From positions 1 to 40,460 of the forward strand of contig JALSJJ010000231.1 of the NCBI GenBank assembly GCA_026989375.1: 40,460 bases of DNA. The letters are read 5' to 3'. The position numbers and the translations under genes were made by a program. Every line of letters begins with the position of its first letter. Position 1 is the first letter of the stretch. Under the pieces are notes generated by a model, which saw only the letters and a list, made by a program, of their open reading frames with translations, searched no databases and was not told the DNA's origin. This document shows positions 28,890 through 37,489 of the stretch, piece after piece. This DNA is from Rhodothermus sp. Its GTDB lineage: Bacteria > Bacteroidota > Rhodothermia > Rhodothermales > Rhodothermaceae.

Positions 28890-30085
28890 TGGCTGAGATG
28901 CTCCTGCGAGAAGCTGAAATGCCGACGGCCGTGTTGATGGCGGCCGGTGGGGCACCGCGGGTGCTGATAGCCGGCGGTGGTACCGGGGGGCATGTGTATC
29001 CGGCCCTGGCCATCGCCGAGGCCATTCAGGCACAGTGTCCGGAGGCGGTGATTGCTTTTGCCGGTACGCGTGAGCGCCTGGAATGGCGGGCCGTGCCGGC
29101 GGCCGGTTATTCGATTTATCCAATTACGGCCGCTGCGCTGCCGCGCCACCTGTCGCTCCGCGCGCTCCGACTGCCGGGGAAGCTGGCCCAGGGCTTTTTC
29201 GAGAGCTTTCGTCTGATTCGGGCCTTTGATCCGGATGTGGTGGTGGGCACCGGGGGCTATGTGTCGGCGCCTGTATTACTGGCTGCCTGGTTGTTGCGGC
29301 GTCCTATTGTGATCCAGGAGCAGAATGCGTTTCCGGGATTGACCAATCGGCTGCTGGGGCGGTGGGCTGCTCGGATTTACATAGCTTTTCCGGAAGCTCA
29401 GGCGTACTTCCCGGCCGATCGTTGTGTGCTGAGCGGCAATCCGGTGCGCCGTGCACTCCGACAGGTGTCGCGTCTGGAGGCGCGGCGCCGCTTTGGTTTG
29501 CCGGAGGAAGCACAGGTGTTGCTGGTGGTTGGTGGATCGCTGGGCAGTGCGGTACTCAATGAGGCGTTGATGCAGGCGGTGCCTACCCTGCTCGATGAAC
29601 CGCGCCTGTATTTGCTCTGGCAGACGGGCCGAACGCATTACAAGGCCGTCCAACAGCAGCTACTCGGGCTGACAAAACAGGTACACCATCGGATACGGCT
29701 GTTACCCTACATCGAGGATATGGCAGCAGCCTATGCCGCGGCCGATCTGGCCCTGTGCCGGGCCGGAGCATTGACCTGTAGCGAACTGATGGTGACCGGA
29801 ACGCCGGCCATTCTGGTGCCGGCTACCCAGGTGGCGGCTGATCACCAGACGCGCAATGCCGAAAGCATGGTGCGAGCAGGTGCGGCGCGACATCTGCCTG
29901 AAACGGAACTATCCACGCGCCTGGTAACCGAAGTCTGGACGCTCCTGGCGGACGCGGCGCGGCGGGCTTCCATGGCCAAAGCGGCACGGCGGATGGCGCG
30001 TCCAGAGGCCGCGGTACAGATTGCAACCACAGTGCTGGAGCTGGCCATGAGGCGACAGAAACAGGTACGAGGACGTCATGGGTGA
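28889..30085 (+). CDS. murG: Lipid II synthase MurG
   Basis: MurG adds GlcNAc to lipid I at the inner face of the cytoplasmic membrane. The 398-residue GT-B protein has VLIAGGGTGGHVYPALAIAE, VVGTGGYVSAPVLLAAWLL, IQEQNAFPGLTNRLLG, VVGGSLGSAVLNEAL and the donor-binding CRAGALTCSELMVTGTPAIL. The ATG at 28889 overlaps the ftsW stop; it adds about 20 residues ahead of the family core (which begins at PRVLIAGGG), so ATG 28919 or 28937 could be used instead. Confidence 0.95.
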   Translation: MAEMLLREAEMPTAVLMAAGGAPRVLIAGGGTGGHVYPALAIAEAIQAQCPEAVIAFAGTRERLEWRAVPAAGYSIYPITAAALPRHLSLRALRLPGKLAQGFFESFRLIRAFDPDVVVGTGGYVSAPVLLAAWLLRRPIVIQEQNAFPGLTNRLLGRWAARIYIAFPEAQAYFPADRCVLSGNPVRRALRQVSRLEARRRFGLPEEAQVLLVVGGSLGSAVLNEALMQAVPTLLDEPRLYLLWQTGRTHYKAVQQQLLGLTKQVHHRIRLLPYIEDMAAAYAAADLALCRAGALTCSELMVTGTPAILVPATQVAADHQTRNAESMVRAGAARHLPETELSTRLVTEVWTLLADAARRASMAKAARRMARPEAAVQIATTVLELAMRRQKQVRGRHG

Positions 30086-31517
30086 ACGCGAGAACTGGCG
30101 TCGGCCGCCCCTGTTCGGGCGTGTCCGGCACGTGCACATGGTGGGCATTGGCGGCATCGGGATGAGCTCAATCGCCGAAGTGCTTCTGCTACGCGGTTTT
30201 CGCGTGACAGGATCTGACCTGAAGCGCAGCGACATAACCGCGCGGCTGGAACGGTTAGGCGCCGTCATTCACGAGGGGCACCGGCCCGAACATGTGGGTG
30301 ATGCCGATGTGGTGGTCTATTCTTCGGCCGTATGCCCCCAGGAAAATCCGGAGACGCTGGAAGCGCTCCGCCGCCATATCCCGCTCATTCCTCGAGCCGA
30401 GATGCTCGGCGAGCTGATGCGGATGAAGTTTGGAATCGGAGTGGCCGGCACGCACGGCAAGACAACCACCACGTCGATGGTGGGTCTGGTGGTGGCTGAG
30501 GGCGGGTTTGATCCCACAATCATCGTGGGGGGCAAGGTGGCGGCATTCGAGTCGAATGCTGTTGCTGGCGAAGGGGACATCATTGTGATCGAGGCAGACG
30601 AATATGACCGCACCTTCCTGCGGCTGACACCTACGCTGGCGGTAGTGACGAGCATCGAACCGGAGCATCTGGACGTTTATCAGGACCTGGCCGATCTCAA
30701 GGCAGCCTTCCGCCAGTTTGCCAACAGCGTGCCCTTCTTTGGAGCGGCTATCCTGTGCCTGGACGATCCGAACGTACAGGCGCTGGTGGGCGAGCTGGAT
30801 CGGCGCGTGCGCACCTATGGGCTGGCCCGACAGGCCGAGGTCCGCGCCGAAAACGTCCGGTTTGAAGGCTTTGGCTCTCGGTTCGAGGTGCTCTTGCAGG
30901 GCGACCCCCTGGGAACGATCCAGTTGCAGGTGCCGGGGCTCCATAACGTGCGCAACGCGCTGGCAGCCGTAACGGTAGGGCTGGAGCTGGACATCCCGTT
31001 TGATTGCATGCAGCAAGCACTGGCCCGCTTTACCGGCGTGCGCCGTCGTTTTGAGCGACTGGGCGAGCAACATGGCGTGCTGGTGGTCGATGACTATGCC
31101 CACCATCCGACGGAAATTCGGGCTACGCTGGAAGCCGCCGCGACAGCTATGCCCGATCGGCGGCTGGTCGCTGTTTTTCAACCGCATCTGTACACCCGCA
31201 CCCGTGACTTCCAGGAAGACTTTGCCCGGTCGTTTGTGGATGCCGACGTGCTGGTAGTTACCGAGATCTATGGAGCCCGCGAAACGCCAATCCCAGGTAT
31301 TACCGGTGAGCGTATTGCTGAGTTGGCCCAGCGTTTTGGACATCGGAACGTGCACTATGTGGCCGACCGCCGCCAGATTCCAGGGTATTTGCTGGAGCAC
31401 GTGCTGCAGCCTGGCGATGCCGTGCTTTTTATGGGAGCAGGCGACATCTGGCGGGCTGCTCGAGAGCTCCTGGACTATTTACAATTAACCGAGGCGTTAC
31501 CGCATGCCGCGTCGTAG
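30078..31517 (+). CDS. murC: UDP-MurNAc L-alanine ligase
   Basis: MurC starts the pentapeptide by adding L-alanine to UDP-MurNAc. The 479-residue product has HMVGIGGIGMSSIAEVLL, the ATP loop VAGTHGKTTTTSM (122-134), EADEYDRTFLRL, IEPEHLDVYQDL and the C-domain VVDDYAHHPTEIRATL with FQPHLYTRT. It overlaps murG by 8 bases and ftsQ by 14 bases. Confidence 0.96.
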   Translation: MGERENWRRPPLFGRVRHVHMVGIGGIGMSSIAEVLLLRGFRVTGSDLKRSDITARLERLGAVIHEGHRPEHVGDADVVVYSSAVCPQENPETLEALRRHIPLIPRAEMLGELMRMKFGIGVAGTHGKTTTTSMVGLVVAEGGFDPTIIVGGKVAAFESNAVAGEGDIIVIEADEYDRTFLRLTPTLAVVTSIEPEHLDVYQDLADLKAAFRQFANSVPFFGAAILCLDDPNVQALVGELDRRVRTYGLARQAEVRAENVRFEGFGSRFEVLLQGDPLGTIQLQVPGLHNVRNALAAVTVGLELDIPFDCMQQALARFTGVRRRFERLGEQHGVLVVDDYAHHPTEIRATLEAAATAMPDRRLVAVFQPHLYTRTRDFQEDFARSFVDADVLVVTEIYGARETPIPGITGERIAELAQRFGHRNVHYVADRRQIPGYLLEHVLQPGDAVLFMGAGDIWRAARELLDYLQLTEALPHAAS

Positions 31518-32325
31518 CGCTCATAGGAACACCACGCGACCCTACCGGTCAGGCGGGCAGCGCCGCAGACCAATCCGGCTGCTGGTGATCGGACTGCTGG
31601 TGTTGGTCCTGTGTGGCGTGGCCTGGCTGTGGTTGGAGCGTGTGCAGTTGAGACAGATTGAAATTGTAGGTGTCCGCCAGGCCGATCCTGAAGTGCTGCG
31701 GCAGTTGGCCGCTGTAGACTCCGACGTGGCCCTGTTCGCACTGGATCCGGTGCTGATTGCCGATCGGGTGCAGCGACATCCCTGGGTACGGACGGCTTCG
31801 GTAATGCGTCTGCCGACCGGTACGCTGCGCATTACCGTAAAAGAACGTGTGCCGGTCGTTTTGCTGATGGATGCCAACGGGCGGCCTGTAGGCTATCTGG
31901 ACGCTGAAGGTTATGGTATGCCGTTAGGGAGCGGGCCTGCGATTGACGTGCCCCTGCTGTCCGGGGTGTCTGGGCCAGCGCATCCAATGCGACCGTTGGA
32001 AGACCGACAGGTACGCGCGTTGCTGGCTGCGCTGGCTGCGCTGAAGCCATCAGAGCGAGCGCTTATCGCAGAGATTGTGCGGACGCCGCAGGGTGAATTC
32101 TGGCTTTACACCACGCCTGCGGCTGGACAGCGCAGCATTCCCGTGCGGCTGGGCACCGAAGATTTCGATCGGCGTCTGCGTCGCCTGGTCGCTTTCTGGC
32201 ACCAGGCCGTCCTGACCCAGCCGCACAAGACGTTTTCGTCCATTGACCTTCGATTTGCCAACCAGATTGTGGTGCGTGAGCAGACGCACCCTTCAACCCA
32301 AAAATTCGTGTTGGGCCATGAATGA
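31504..32325 (+). CDS. ftsQ: Cell division protein FtsQ
   Basis: A 273-residue bitopic protein with a basic cytoplasmic tail (MPRRSAHRNTTRPYRSGGQ), one TM (about 27-44, LLVIGLLVLVLCGVAWLW) and a periplasmic POTRA domain (about 50-120: LRQIEIVGVRQADPEVLRQL, ADRVQRHPWVRTASVMR, TLRITVKERVPVVLL). The beta domain follows with GYLDAEGYGMPL. It links cytoplasmic and periplasmic divisome parts through FtsL/FtsB-like partners. It overlaps ftsA by 8 bases. Confidence 0.92.
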   Translation: MPRRSAHRNTTRPYRSGGQRRRPIRLLVIGLLVLVLCGVAWLWLERVQLRQIEIVGVRQADPEVLRQLAAVDSDVALFALDPVLIADRVQRHPWVRTASVMRLPTGTLRITVKERVPVVLLMDANGRPVGYLDAEGYGMPLGSGPAIDVPLLSGVSGPAHPMRPLEDRQVRALLAALAALKPSERALIAEIVRTPQGEFWLYTTPAAGQRSIPVRLGTEDFDRRLRRLVAFWHQAVLTQPHKTFSSIDLRFANQIVVREQTHPSTQKFVLGHE

Positions 32326-33586
32326 GCGCATTGTTGTGGGTGTAGACATCGGCACCACAAAGGTATGTGCCGTGGTCGCTTCGGCCGACGAGATGAATCG
32401 GGTGAACATCTTAGGGGTCGGTGTGGCCGAATCGGACGGATTGAACCGAGGCGTCGTGGTGAACATCGATAAGACAGTGGCTTCCCTGCAGGCGGCGCTT
32501 CATGAGGCCGAGCGGACGGCCGGCATTCAGGCGCGACAGGTGATCGTGGGTATTGCCGGCGATCACATCCAGAGCTTTCAGAGCCGCGGCGTGATCACCA
32601 TCTCCAACCGGGATGGCGAAATCACCCGGCGCGACGTCGAACGGCTTCTGGAAGACACGACGCATGTCGCGTTGCCAGCCGACCGGGAGATTTTGCACGT
32701 CATCCCCCAGGAGTTTATCGTGGATGGACAGGATGGGGTGGCCGACCCGGTGGGCATGAGTGGGGTGCGGCTGGAGGCGAACGTTCATATCATCACAGGG
32801 CTGGTGTCGGCGGCCAAAAACGTCTATCGCTGCATCGAAAAAGCTGGCTACGAAGTGGCCGATCTGGTGCTGGAGCCGCTGGCTTCATCGTTTGCTGTGT
32901 TGCATCCAGATGAAAAAGAGATCGGTGTTGCGCTGATCGATATCGGGGGTGGCACTACAGACGTCGCGGTGTTCGAGGATAATACGATTCGACATACCGG
33001 GGTCATTGCGGTGGCCGGCAACAAGGTAACCGATGATCTCCGAAAAGGGCTGGGCATTATGCGCGACCAGGCCGAACGGCTCAAATGCCGCTTCGGAGTG
33101 GCCATGGTCGATCTGATCGAAGAAGACGAAGAGATAACCATCCCGGGCATCGGGGGACGGCCCGAAAAACGTATCAGTCGGAGCACGCTGGCTCAGATTA
33201 TTCAGCCCCGCATGGAGGAGATCCTGGAGATTGCGGCCATTGAGATCAAGCGAAGTGGGTATGCGCGGCATCTGGCAGCCGGTGTGGTGCTTACCGGAGG
33301 CGGCGCGCTTATTCCAGGCACGGCCGAACTGGCCGCTGATGTGCTGGGCATGGAAGCCCGCATCGGGCTACCGATGGGAATAGCCGGGGGCATGGCCGAA
33401 GAAGTAAGCGATCCAAAATTTGCGACGGCGGTGGGACTGGTGCTGTATGGCCTGCGGCCCGAACTGATTGGAACCCCAGGCCTGAGCTATGAGATGCAGA
33501 CGCGCACTGGAGGAGAAACCATCCCGGGCGAGATGCTACTGCGCAAGATTGCTAACCGCATGAAAGCCTGGTTTAACGAGCTGTAA
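32318..33586 (+). CDS. ftsA: Cell division protein FtsA
   Basis: FtsA is the actin-like membrane tether of FtsZ. The 422-residue protein begins MNERIVVGVDIGTTKVCAVV (phosphate 1 loop), has the SHS2/1C domain, the phosphate 2 motif ALIDIGGGTTDVAVFEDN, the adenosine motif VVLTGGGALIPGTAEL and a C-terminal amphipathic helix LLRKIANRMKAWFNEL for membrane binding. A frame extension to 32243 lies inside ftsQ and lacks family similarity, so ATG 32318 is used. A perfect hairpin separates it from ftsZ. Confidence 0.95.
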   Translation: MNERIVVGVDIGTTKVCAVVASADEMNRVNILGVGVAESDGLNRGVVVNIDKTVASLQAALHEAERTAGIQARQVIVGIAGDHIQSFQSRGVITISNRDGEITRRDVERLLEDTTHVALPADREILHVIPQEFIVDGQDGVADPVGMSGVRLEANVHIITGLVSAAKNVYRCIEKAGYEVADLVLEPLASSFAVLHPDEKEIGVALIDIGGGTTDVAVFEDNTIRHTGVIAVAGNKVTDDLRKGLGIMRDQAERLKCRFGVAMVDLIEEDEEITIPGIGGRPEKRISRSTLAQIIQPRMEEILEIAAIEIKRSGYARHLAAGVVLTGGGALIPGTAELAADVLGMEARIGLPMGIAGGMAEEVSDPKFATAVGLVLYGLRPELIGTPGLSYEMQTRTGGETIPGEMLLRKIANRMKAWFNEL

Positions 33587-33597
33587 GCGACAAGCAC

Positions 33598-33620
33598 GGT
33601 CGGAGGTGCTCGCTCCGACC
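33598..33620 (+). other. Perfect hairpin between ftsA and ftsZ
   Basis: GGTCGGAG (33598-33605) pairs fully with CTCCGACC (33613-33620) around a 7-base loop. No T-run follows, so it is not a standard terminator. It may be an RNA processing or stability element that raises ftsZ expression over the upstream genes, or a partial attenuator. Confidence 0.6.
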
Positions 33621-33666
33621 CATCATATATCCAGAACGCTGAACCACAACCAATCAGAGGGGAGTC

Positions 33667-34908
33667 ATGGAACAGTCCATTAGTTCGCGCTTCGCGTTTG
33701 ACGACTCGGCGCACACAGAGGCCAAAATCTGTGTCGTGGGCATCGGAGGGGGTGGCGGCAACGCCATCAACAACATGCTGGAGCGGGGCATCCAGGGCGT
33801 GGATTTTGTTGCCATCAACACAGATGCCCAGGCACTGGCTGCCAATCGGGCTCCGGTGAAGATTCAGGTAGGACGCAACCTGACCAAGGGATTGGGAGCC
33901 GGTGCGCGGCCTGCAATCGGCGCGCAGGCTGTCGAGGAAAGCCGGGAGGAAATTGAGCAGGCGCTCAAAGGCTATGACATGGTCTTTATCACGGCCGGCA
34001 TGGGTGGTGGTACAGGTACCGGCGGTGCGCCCGTCGTGGCAGCTATCGCGCGAAAACTGGGCATTCTAACGGTGGCAATCGTTACCAAGCCGTTTGAATG
34101 CGAAGGCCCCAAGCGCATGAAGGCTGCACTCGACGGCATTGCCCTGCTCAAGGAAAATGTTGACACATTAATCGTTATCCCGAACGAGCGACTTCTTGAC
34201 ATTTCGGACGAAAACACCACACTCCTTGAAGCCTTCGCCAAGGCCGATGAGGTGCTTTACAATGCCACGCGGGGCATCAGCGATCTGATCACCGTGCACG
34301 GCCTGATCAACCTGGACTTTGCGGACGTGAAGACCACCATGCAAAATGGCGGAACAGCCATTATGGGATCAGCAGTGGCTTCAGGTGAAAATCGGGCCGA
34401 AAAAGCAGCGATCGCAGCCATTTCCAGTCCGCTCCTGGACGGCCTGTCGATTGCCGGTGCCCGGAACGTACTGGTCAACATTACCGCCGGACGGTCGCTG
34501 GGAATCCGCGAGGCGACCACGGCGGTGCGTATCATCCAGCAGGAGGCTGGCGAAGACGTTGAGGTCATTTTCGGTACGGTCATCGACGACAACATGGGTG
34601 ATGATCTGCGTGTCACAGTGATAGCTACTGGTTTTGATCGTGAACAGCGACCGGAAACAACCGGACGGCGTCGTACCGTTCCGCTTGAACCGGAGGAACC
34701 TTATATCAACTACAAGGGGGAGGAGAATCTAAAGCGGCTGGACAAGCCAGCTTTTGAGCGGCGCACTATTCCTGGAACAGCACCGGTTGAAGGGAAGCGC
34801 CTGGGCAACATTCGCCGGCTGCATGCGGATGAGCTTCGTGAGCGGGGTGAACGTATTCGCAAAGATAATCCGGATACGCCAGCTTTTCTGCGCAAAATGC
34901 TGGACTGA
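33667..34908 (+). CDS. ftsZ: Cell division protein FtsZ
   Basis: FtsZ is the tubulin-like GTPase that forms the division ring. The 413-residue protein has KICVVGIGGGGGNAINNML, the tubulin signature GGGTGTGG (113-120), the T7 loop NLDFADVKT, a variable linker from about residue 330, and the C-terminal peptide DTPAFLRKMLD that binds FtsA. ATG 33667 follows a strong purine-rich site (GAGGGGAG, 33657-33664), the best in this cluster, in line with the high need for FtsZ. Confidence 0.97.
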   Translation: MEQSISSRFAFDDSAHTEAKICVVGIGGGGGNAINNMLERGIQGVDFVAINTDAQALAANRAPVKIQVGRNLTKGLGAGARPAIGAQAVEESREEIEQALKGYDMVFITAGMGGGTGTGGAPVVAAIARKLGILTVAIVTKPFECEGPKRMKAALDGIALLKENVDTLIVIPNERLLDISDENTTLLEAFAKADEVLYNATRGISDLITVHGLINLDFADVKTTMQNGGTAIMGSAVASGENRAEKAAIAAISSPLLDGLSIAGARNVLVNITAGRSLGIREATTAVRIIQQEAGEDVEVIFGTVIDDNMGDDLRVTVIATGFDREQRPETTGRRRTVPLEPEEPYINYKGEENLKRLDKPAFERRTIPGTAPVEGKRLGNIRRLHADELRERGERIRKDNPDTPAFLRKMLD

Positions 34909-35122
34909 TGCTGCCCCATGATCGGTGACATACAGGTGACACGGGCAGACGGCATATTGCAAAGCAGCGGTTGGGCCCGGAGCTGGCCGGAACCGGTTGT
35001 GCCCAGAATAGCAGGAGCGCTGCCTTCCGTCGGTGGACCGACGAGCACGGTCCTGACGCTGCAGGTTACCTCGGCCTGCAGGGGTTGTGGTTCAGCGGGT
35101 AGCCGATAAGGCTGCCAACGAA
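34909..35122. other. Gap after ftsZ with no supported gene
   Basis: Short frames exist on both strands (for example 34918-35109 plus, 63 codons, with a Cys-x-x-Cys near its end), but none has a ribosome site or recognisable features. Confidence 0.4.
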
Positions 35123-35156
35123 AAAAGGGCCGTGTCCATCCGGACACGGCCCTTTT
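35123..35156. terminator. Bidirectional terminator closing the dcw cluster
   Basis: A perfect 15-bp stem (35123-35137 with 35142-35156) closes on a 4-base loop, with A-rich and T-rich ends (AAAAAAGGGCC ... GGCCCTTTTC). It stops the ftsZ transcript and the convergent outer-membrane protein gene. Confidence 0.93.
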
Positions 35157-35177
35157 CTGTTGCAGAGGGTGCAGACA

Positions 35178-35687
35178 TCAGGGGCCAAACTTGAACAGCA
35201 GCCCTCCAGCAATTGTCACCAAGTCCACGTCGCCCAGCACAGTTACCTGGGCCTGCACAAACGGCCGAATCGGGCCAATGCCAAAACGAGCGCCACCGAT
35301 CAGGTTGATGCCGGTATCTGTATCGCTGGCACTGAATGCTACGAAATCACCCATATCCACCTTAACAGAAGTCCGAGCAATGCCCAGTCCAGCCCCGATA
35401 TAAGGAGTGAAAAGGAGTCCCGGACCAAAACCCAGCAGGGCATTCAGCCCCAACTGCCAGAACGTTGTGTTTCGTTCCATGAAATAGTAGTCGAAGGTCG
35501 CCTGAAAATCGATGGGCAATGCCAGCACGGATAGTCGGGCATCGACTCCCAGAAAGGTCTCTTCGATATCGCCTCCTACGTCGTAACCTATCCGTGGCCC
35601 GAGCTCAAAAGTTACCGGAGACGGGATCTGTGCGTACGCTGTCGAGGTCAGCGCAAGAAACGCAACGAGTCGTAATACGTGCTTCAT
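35178..35687 (-). CDS. Small outer-membrane beta-barrel protein
   Basis: A 169-residue protein with a signal peptide (MKHVLRLVAFLALTSTAYAQ) and alternating hydrophobic beta strands: VTFELGPRIGYDVGG, LPIDFQATFDYYF, LFTPYIGAGLGIARTSVKV, INLIGGARFGIGPIRPFVQA and the C-terminal VTIAGGLLFKFG. This is the pattern of 8-stranded OmpA/OmpX-like barrels, as in the outer-membrane beta-barrel families common in Bacteroidota. The function is unknown. It is alone on the minus strand, ending at the dcw terminator. Confidence 0.83.
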   Translation of the reverse strand: MKHVLRLVAFLALTSTAYAQIPSPVTFELGPRIGYDVGGDIEETFLGVDARLSVLALPIDFQATFDYYFMERNTTFWQLGLNALLGFGPGLLFTPYIGAGLGIARTSVKVDMGDFVAFSASDTDTGINLIGGARFGIGPIRPFVQAQVTVLGDVDLVTIAGGLLFKFGP

Positions 35688-35851
35688 GGCGATTCAGGGT
35701 TTGATTTTGAAAGTTTCCGCTTCCGTCCAGAAAGAATGGTGCCGTATTTTCATGCGACCGGCTGCAAGTCGCCCCAAAATACAGCTTCGTAGTGATACGT
35801 GCAAGCTACCCACACCATAAGCCAAGATGAGCCTTGCGTAGCTATACTTTG

Positions 35852-37489
35852 ATGCGCATTGTTTTTAGTAAGTTGTTGTTCCTGATAGGAGTAGCTGTCC
35901 TATCGGTGGCACGGGCCCAGGTGTGGGGTGTGGTGTGGCAGCCACCTCGTGATACATTGCAGGCGCTACAGGAATGGCAGCGGGTTCGTCACCTGGGAGT
36001 GAGGGCGTTGCGGTTGGATTCCCCTTCGCCCCCAGCGTTCCTCCTGAAGGCGGCTGACACCCTGGGGATCGTGCTTCTGGTAGAGCTGCCGGTGGTTGAC
36101 GAACCTGCCCGTCAGCTTTTGCGACGGTTGCCGGCGCTGCAGCGGCAGCTTCGTACCTTATTGCAACAGGTGGCCGGTCATACCTCGGTGCGAGCGATTG
36201 GACTGGCGCGTCTGGTCGACACGGCAGACCCGGACGCCTGCCGCTATTTTGAAACATTGCGGGCTGAGGTGCAGCGTGTGCGTCCGGACCTGCAGGTGTA
36301 CTATGAAACGCGCTTCATCGAGGGTGATCGATGTGGGACGGCTGTGGATTTTGTGTTGCTGGACGCCCGCGATGTTGAGGATCCGATGCATCTGCTGCAG
36401 CGCTGGCAGCAGGTACACCCGACGGTTCCGGTCGGGCTTGGACGGCTGGGCACCTGGGTACGGGCCGATACGTTGCGCGGTCTGCGTCGGCCTCACTCCC
36501 CGGAGTGGCAGGCTCGCTATCTGGAACGGCATCTGAGGCAACTGCAGGGCGCTTTTAGCGGTTTTGTGTTCGTCTATCGCTGGCAAGATGTTACCCGTTC
36601 ATATCCGGCGTTGTATCTGGACCGTCCTTTTGTGGAGACCTACGGGTTACACAACCTGCAGGGGAAGACGCGGCCGGCGTTTGAGGTAGTGCGTGGATTT
36701 TTTACAGGAGCGCAAACGGTTTTTGCGTTTCCGGCCGGACGTCCCCTTGATACTTCCGGGTCCGGGATCGTGTTGATCGGGTGGATTCCGATAGTGCTGC
36801 TGGTGTTGAGCTATCGGTTTTCGCTGCGGTTTCGTCTGCTTGGCACGCGGTATTTTCGGGCGCATGGCTTCTACATAGAAGCGGTGCACTACGGACGGGA
36901 TCTTCCAAAAGGGGCGCTGGCCGCCTTGGGGCTCGCCGAAGGGATAGCGCTGGGAGTGATCCTGACCGCCATAGCACAGATGCTTCGAAAAAGTTTGGTA
37001 GCTACCTGGCTAATCGGAAGACTTCCGTTGGCTGTGGCACAGCCGATCGTGGAAAGCATGCAGACGCCGGCCCTGCTCCTATCGATGGTAGCGCTGGGTA
37101 GTCTGGGCGCTCTGGGATACTGGGGAGGAATGCTGATGTTACTCAGTCGTTGGGGGCGTCGCGTTGGATTTGTGCAGGCCTGGACGCTGGCGCATATGCC
37201 CCGGTGGCCGTTGTTGGCGTTGATGATGGGAGCGCTCAGTTTGCTGCCAGACGCAGGCGGAGACACGGGACACGCGTTGCTGCTCCTGTGGGTGTTTGCA
37301 GAAGCGTGGGGACTTTTTCGGACAATCCGGGATGCAGGACAGGTGATAGGGGGTTCAGGTTGGATCTATCTGGTGCTTACTGTGCTGCATCCAGGCTGCT
37401 GGTTACTGCTTGCGGTGCTGGGGGGTCTGGGATGGGGGCTCTACACCGGTCATACCATTTTTCTCTGGCATCTGCTCGTGGTTCGGTAG
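35852..37489 (+). CDS. Glycosidase-like barrel fused to a multi-pass membrane domain
   Basis: A 545-residue protein with a signal peptide (MRIVFSKLLFLIGVAVLSV, cut after ARAQ). The exported part (about 25-290) looks like a TIM barrel of the glycoside hydrolase 2/5 type: HLGVRALRLDSPSPPAFL, LGIVLLVELPVVDEPAR, IGLARLVDTADPDACRYFE, LQVYYETRFIEG, VDFVLLDARDVEDP, FVFVYRWQD. The active-site pair is not clear (a Glu in VYYETRF is a candidate), so it may be inactive. The C-terminal half (about 310-545) has six or seven TM helices resembling Yip1-like domains. ATG 35852 starts the signal peptide; a TTG at 35834 is less likely. Its 3' end overlaps the convergent gene by 87 bases. Confidence 0.7.
   Translation: MRIVFSKLLFLIGVAVLSVARAQVWGVVWQPPRDTLQALQEWQRVRHLGVRALRLDSPSPPAFLLKAADTLGIVLLVELPVVDEPARQLLRRLPALQRQLRTLLQQVAGHTSVRAIGLARLVDTADPDACRYFETLRAEVQRVRPDLQVYYETRFIEGDRCGTAVDFVLLDARDVEDPMHLLQRWQQVHPTVPVGLGRLGTWVRADTLRGLRRPHSPEWQARYLERHLRQLQGAFSGFVFVYRWQDVTRSYPALYLDRPFVETYGLHNLQGKTRPAFEVVRGFFTGAQTVFAFPAGRPLDTSGSGIVLIGWIPIVLLVLSYRFSLRFRLLGTRYFRAHGFYIEAVHYGRDLPKGALAALGLAEGIALGVILTAIAQMLRKSLVATWLIGRLPLAVAQPIVESMQTPALLLSMVALGSLGALGYWGGMLMLLSRWGRRVGFVQAWTLAHMPRWPLLALMMGALSLLPDAGGDTGHALLLLWVFAEAWGLFRTIRDAGQVIGGSGWIYLVLTVLHPGCWLLLAVLGGLGWGLYTGHTIFLWHLLVVR

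Noticed and set aside
30255-31400. 381-codon frame antisense to murC
   Set aside because: It is the mirror of a clear murC; no ribosome site or domain.
34918-35109. 63-codon frame after ftsZ with CRGCG near its end
   Set aside because: No ribosome site, no known family, and the composition is not convincing; left as unannotated space.
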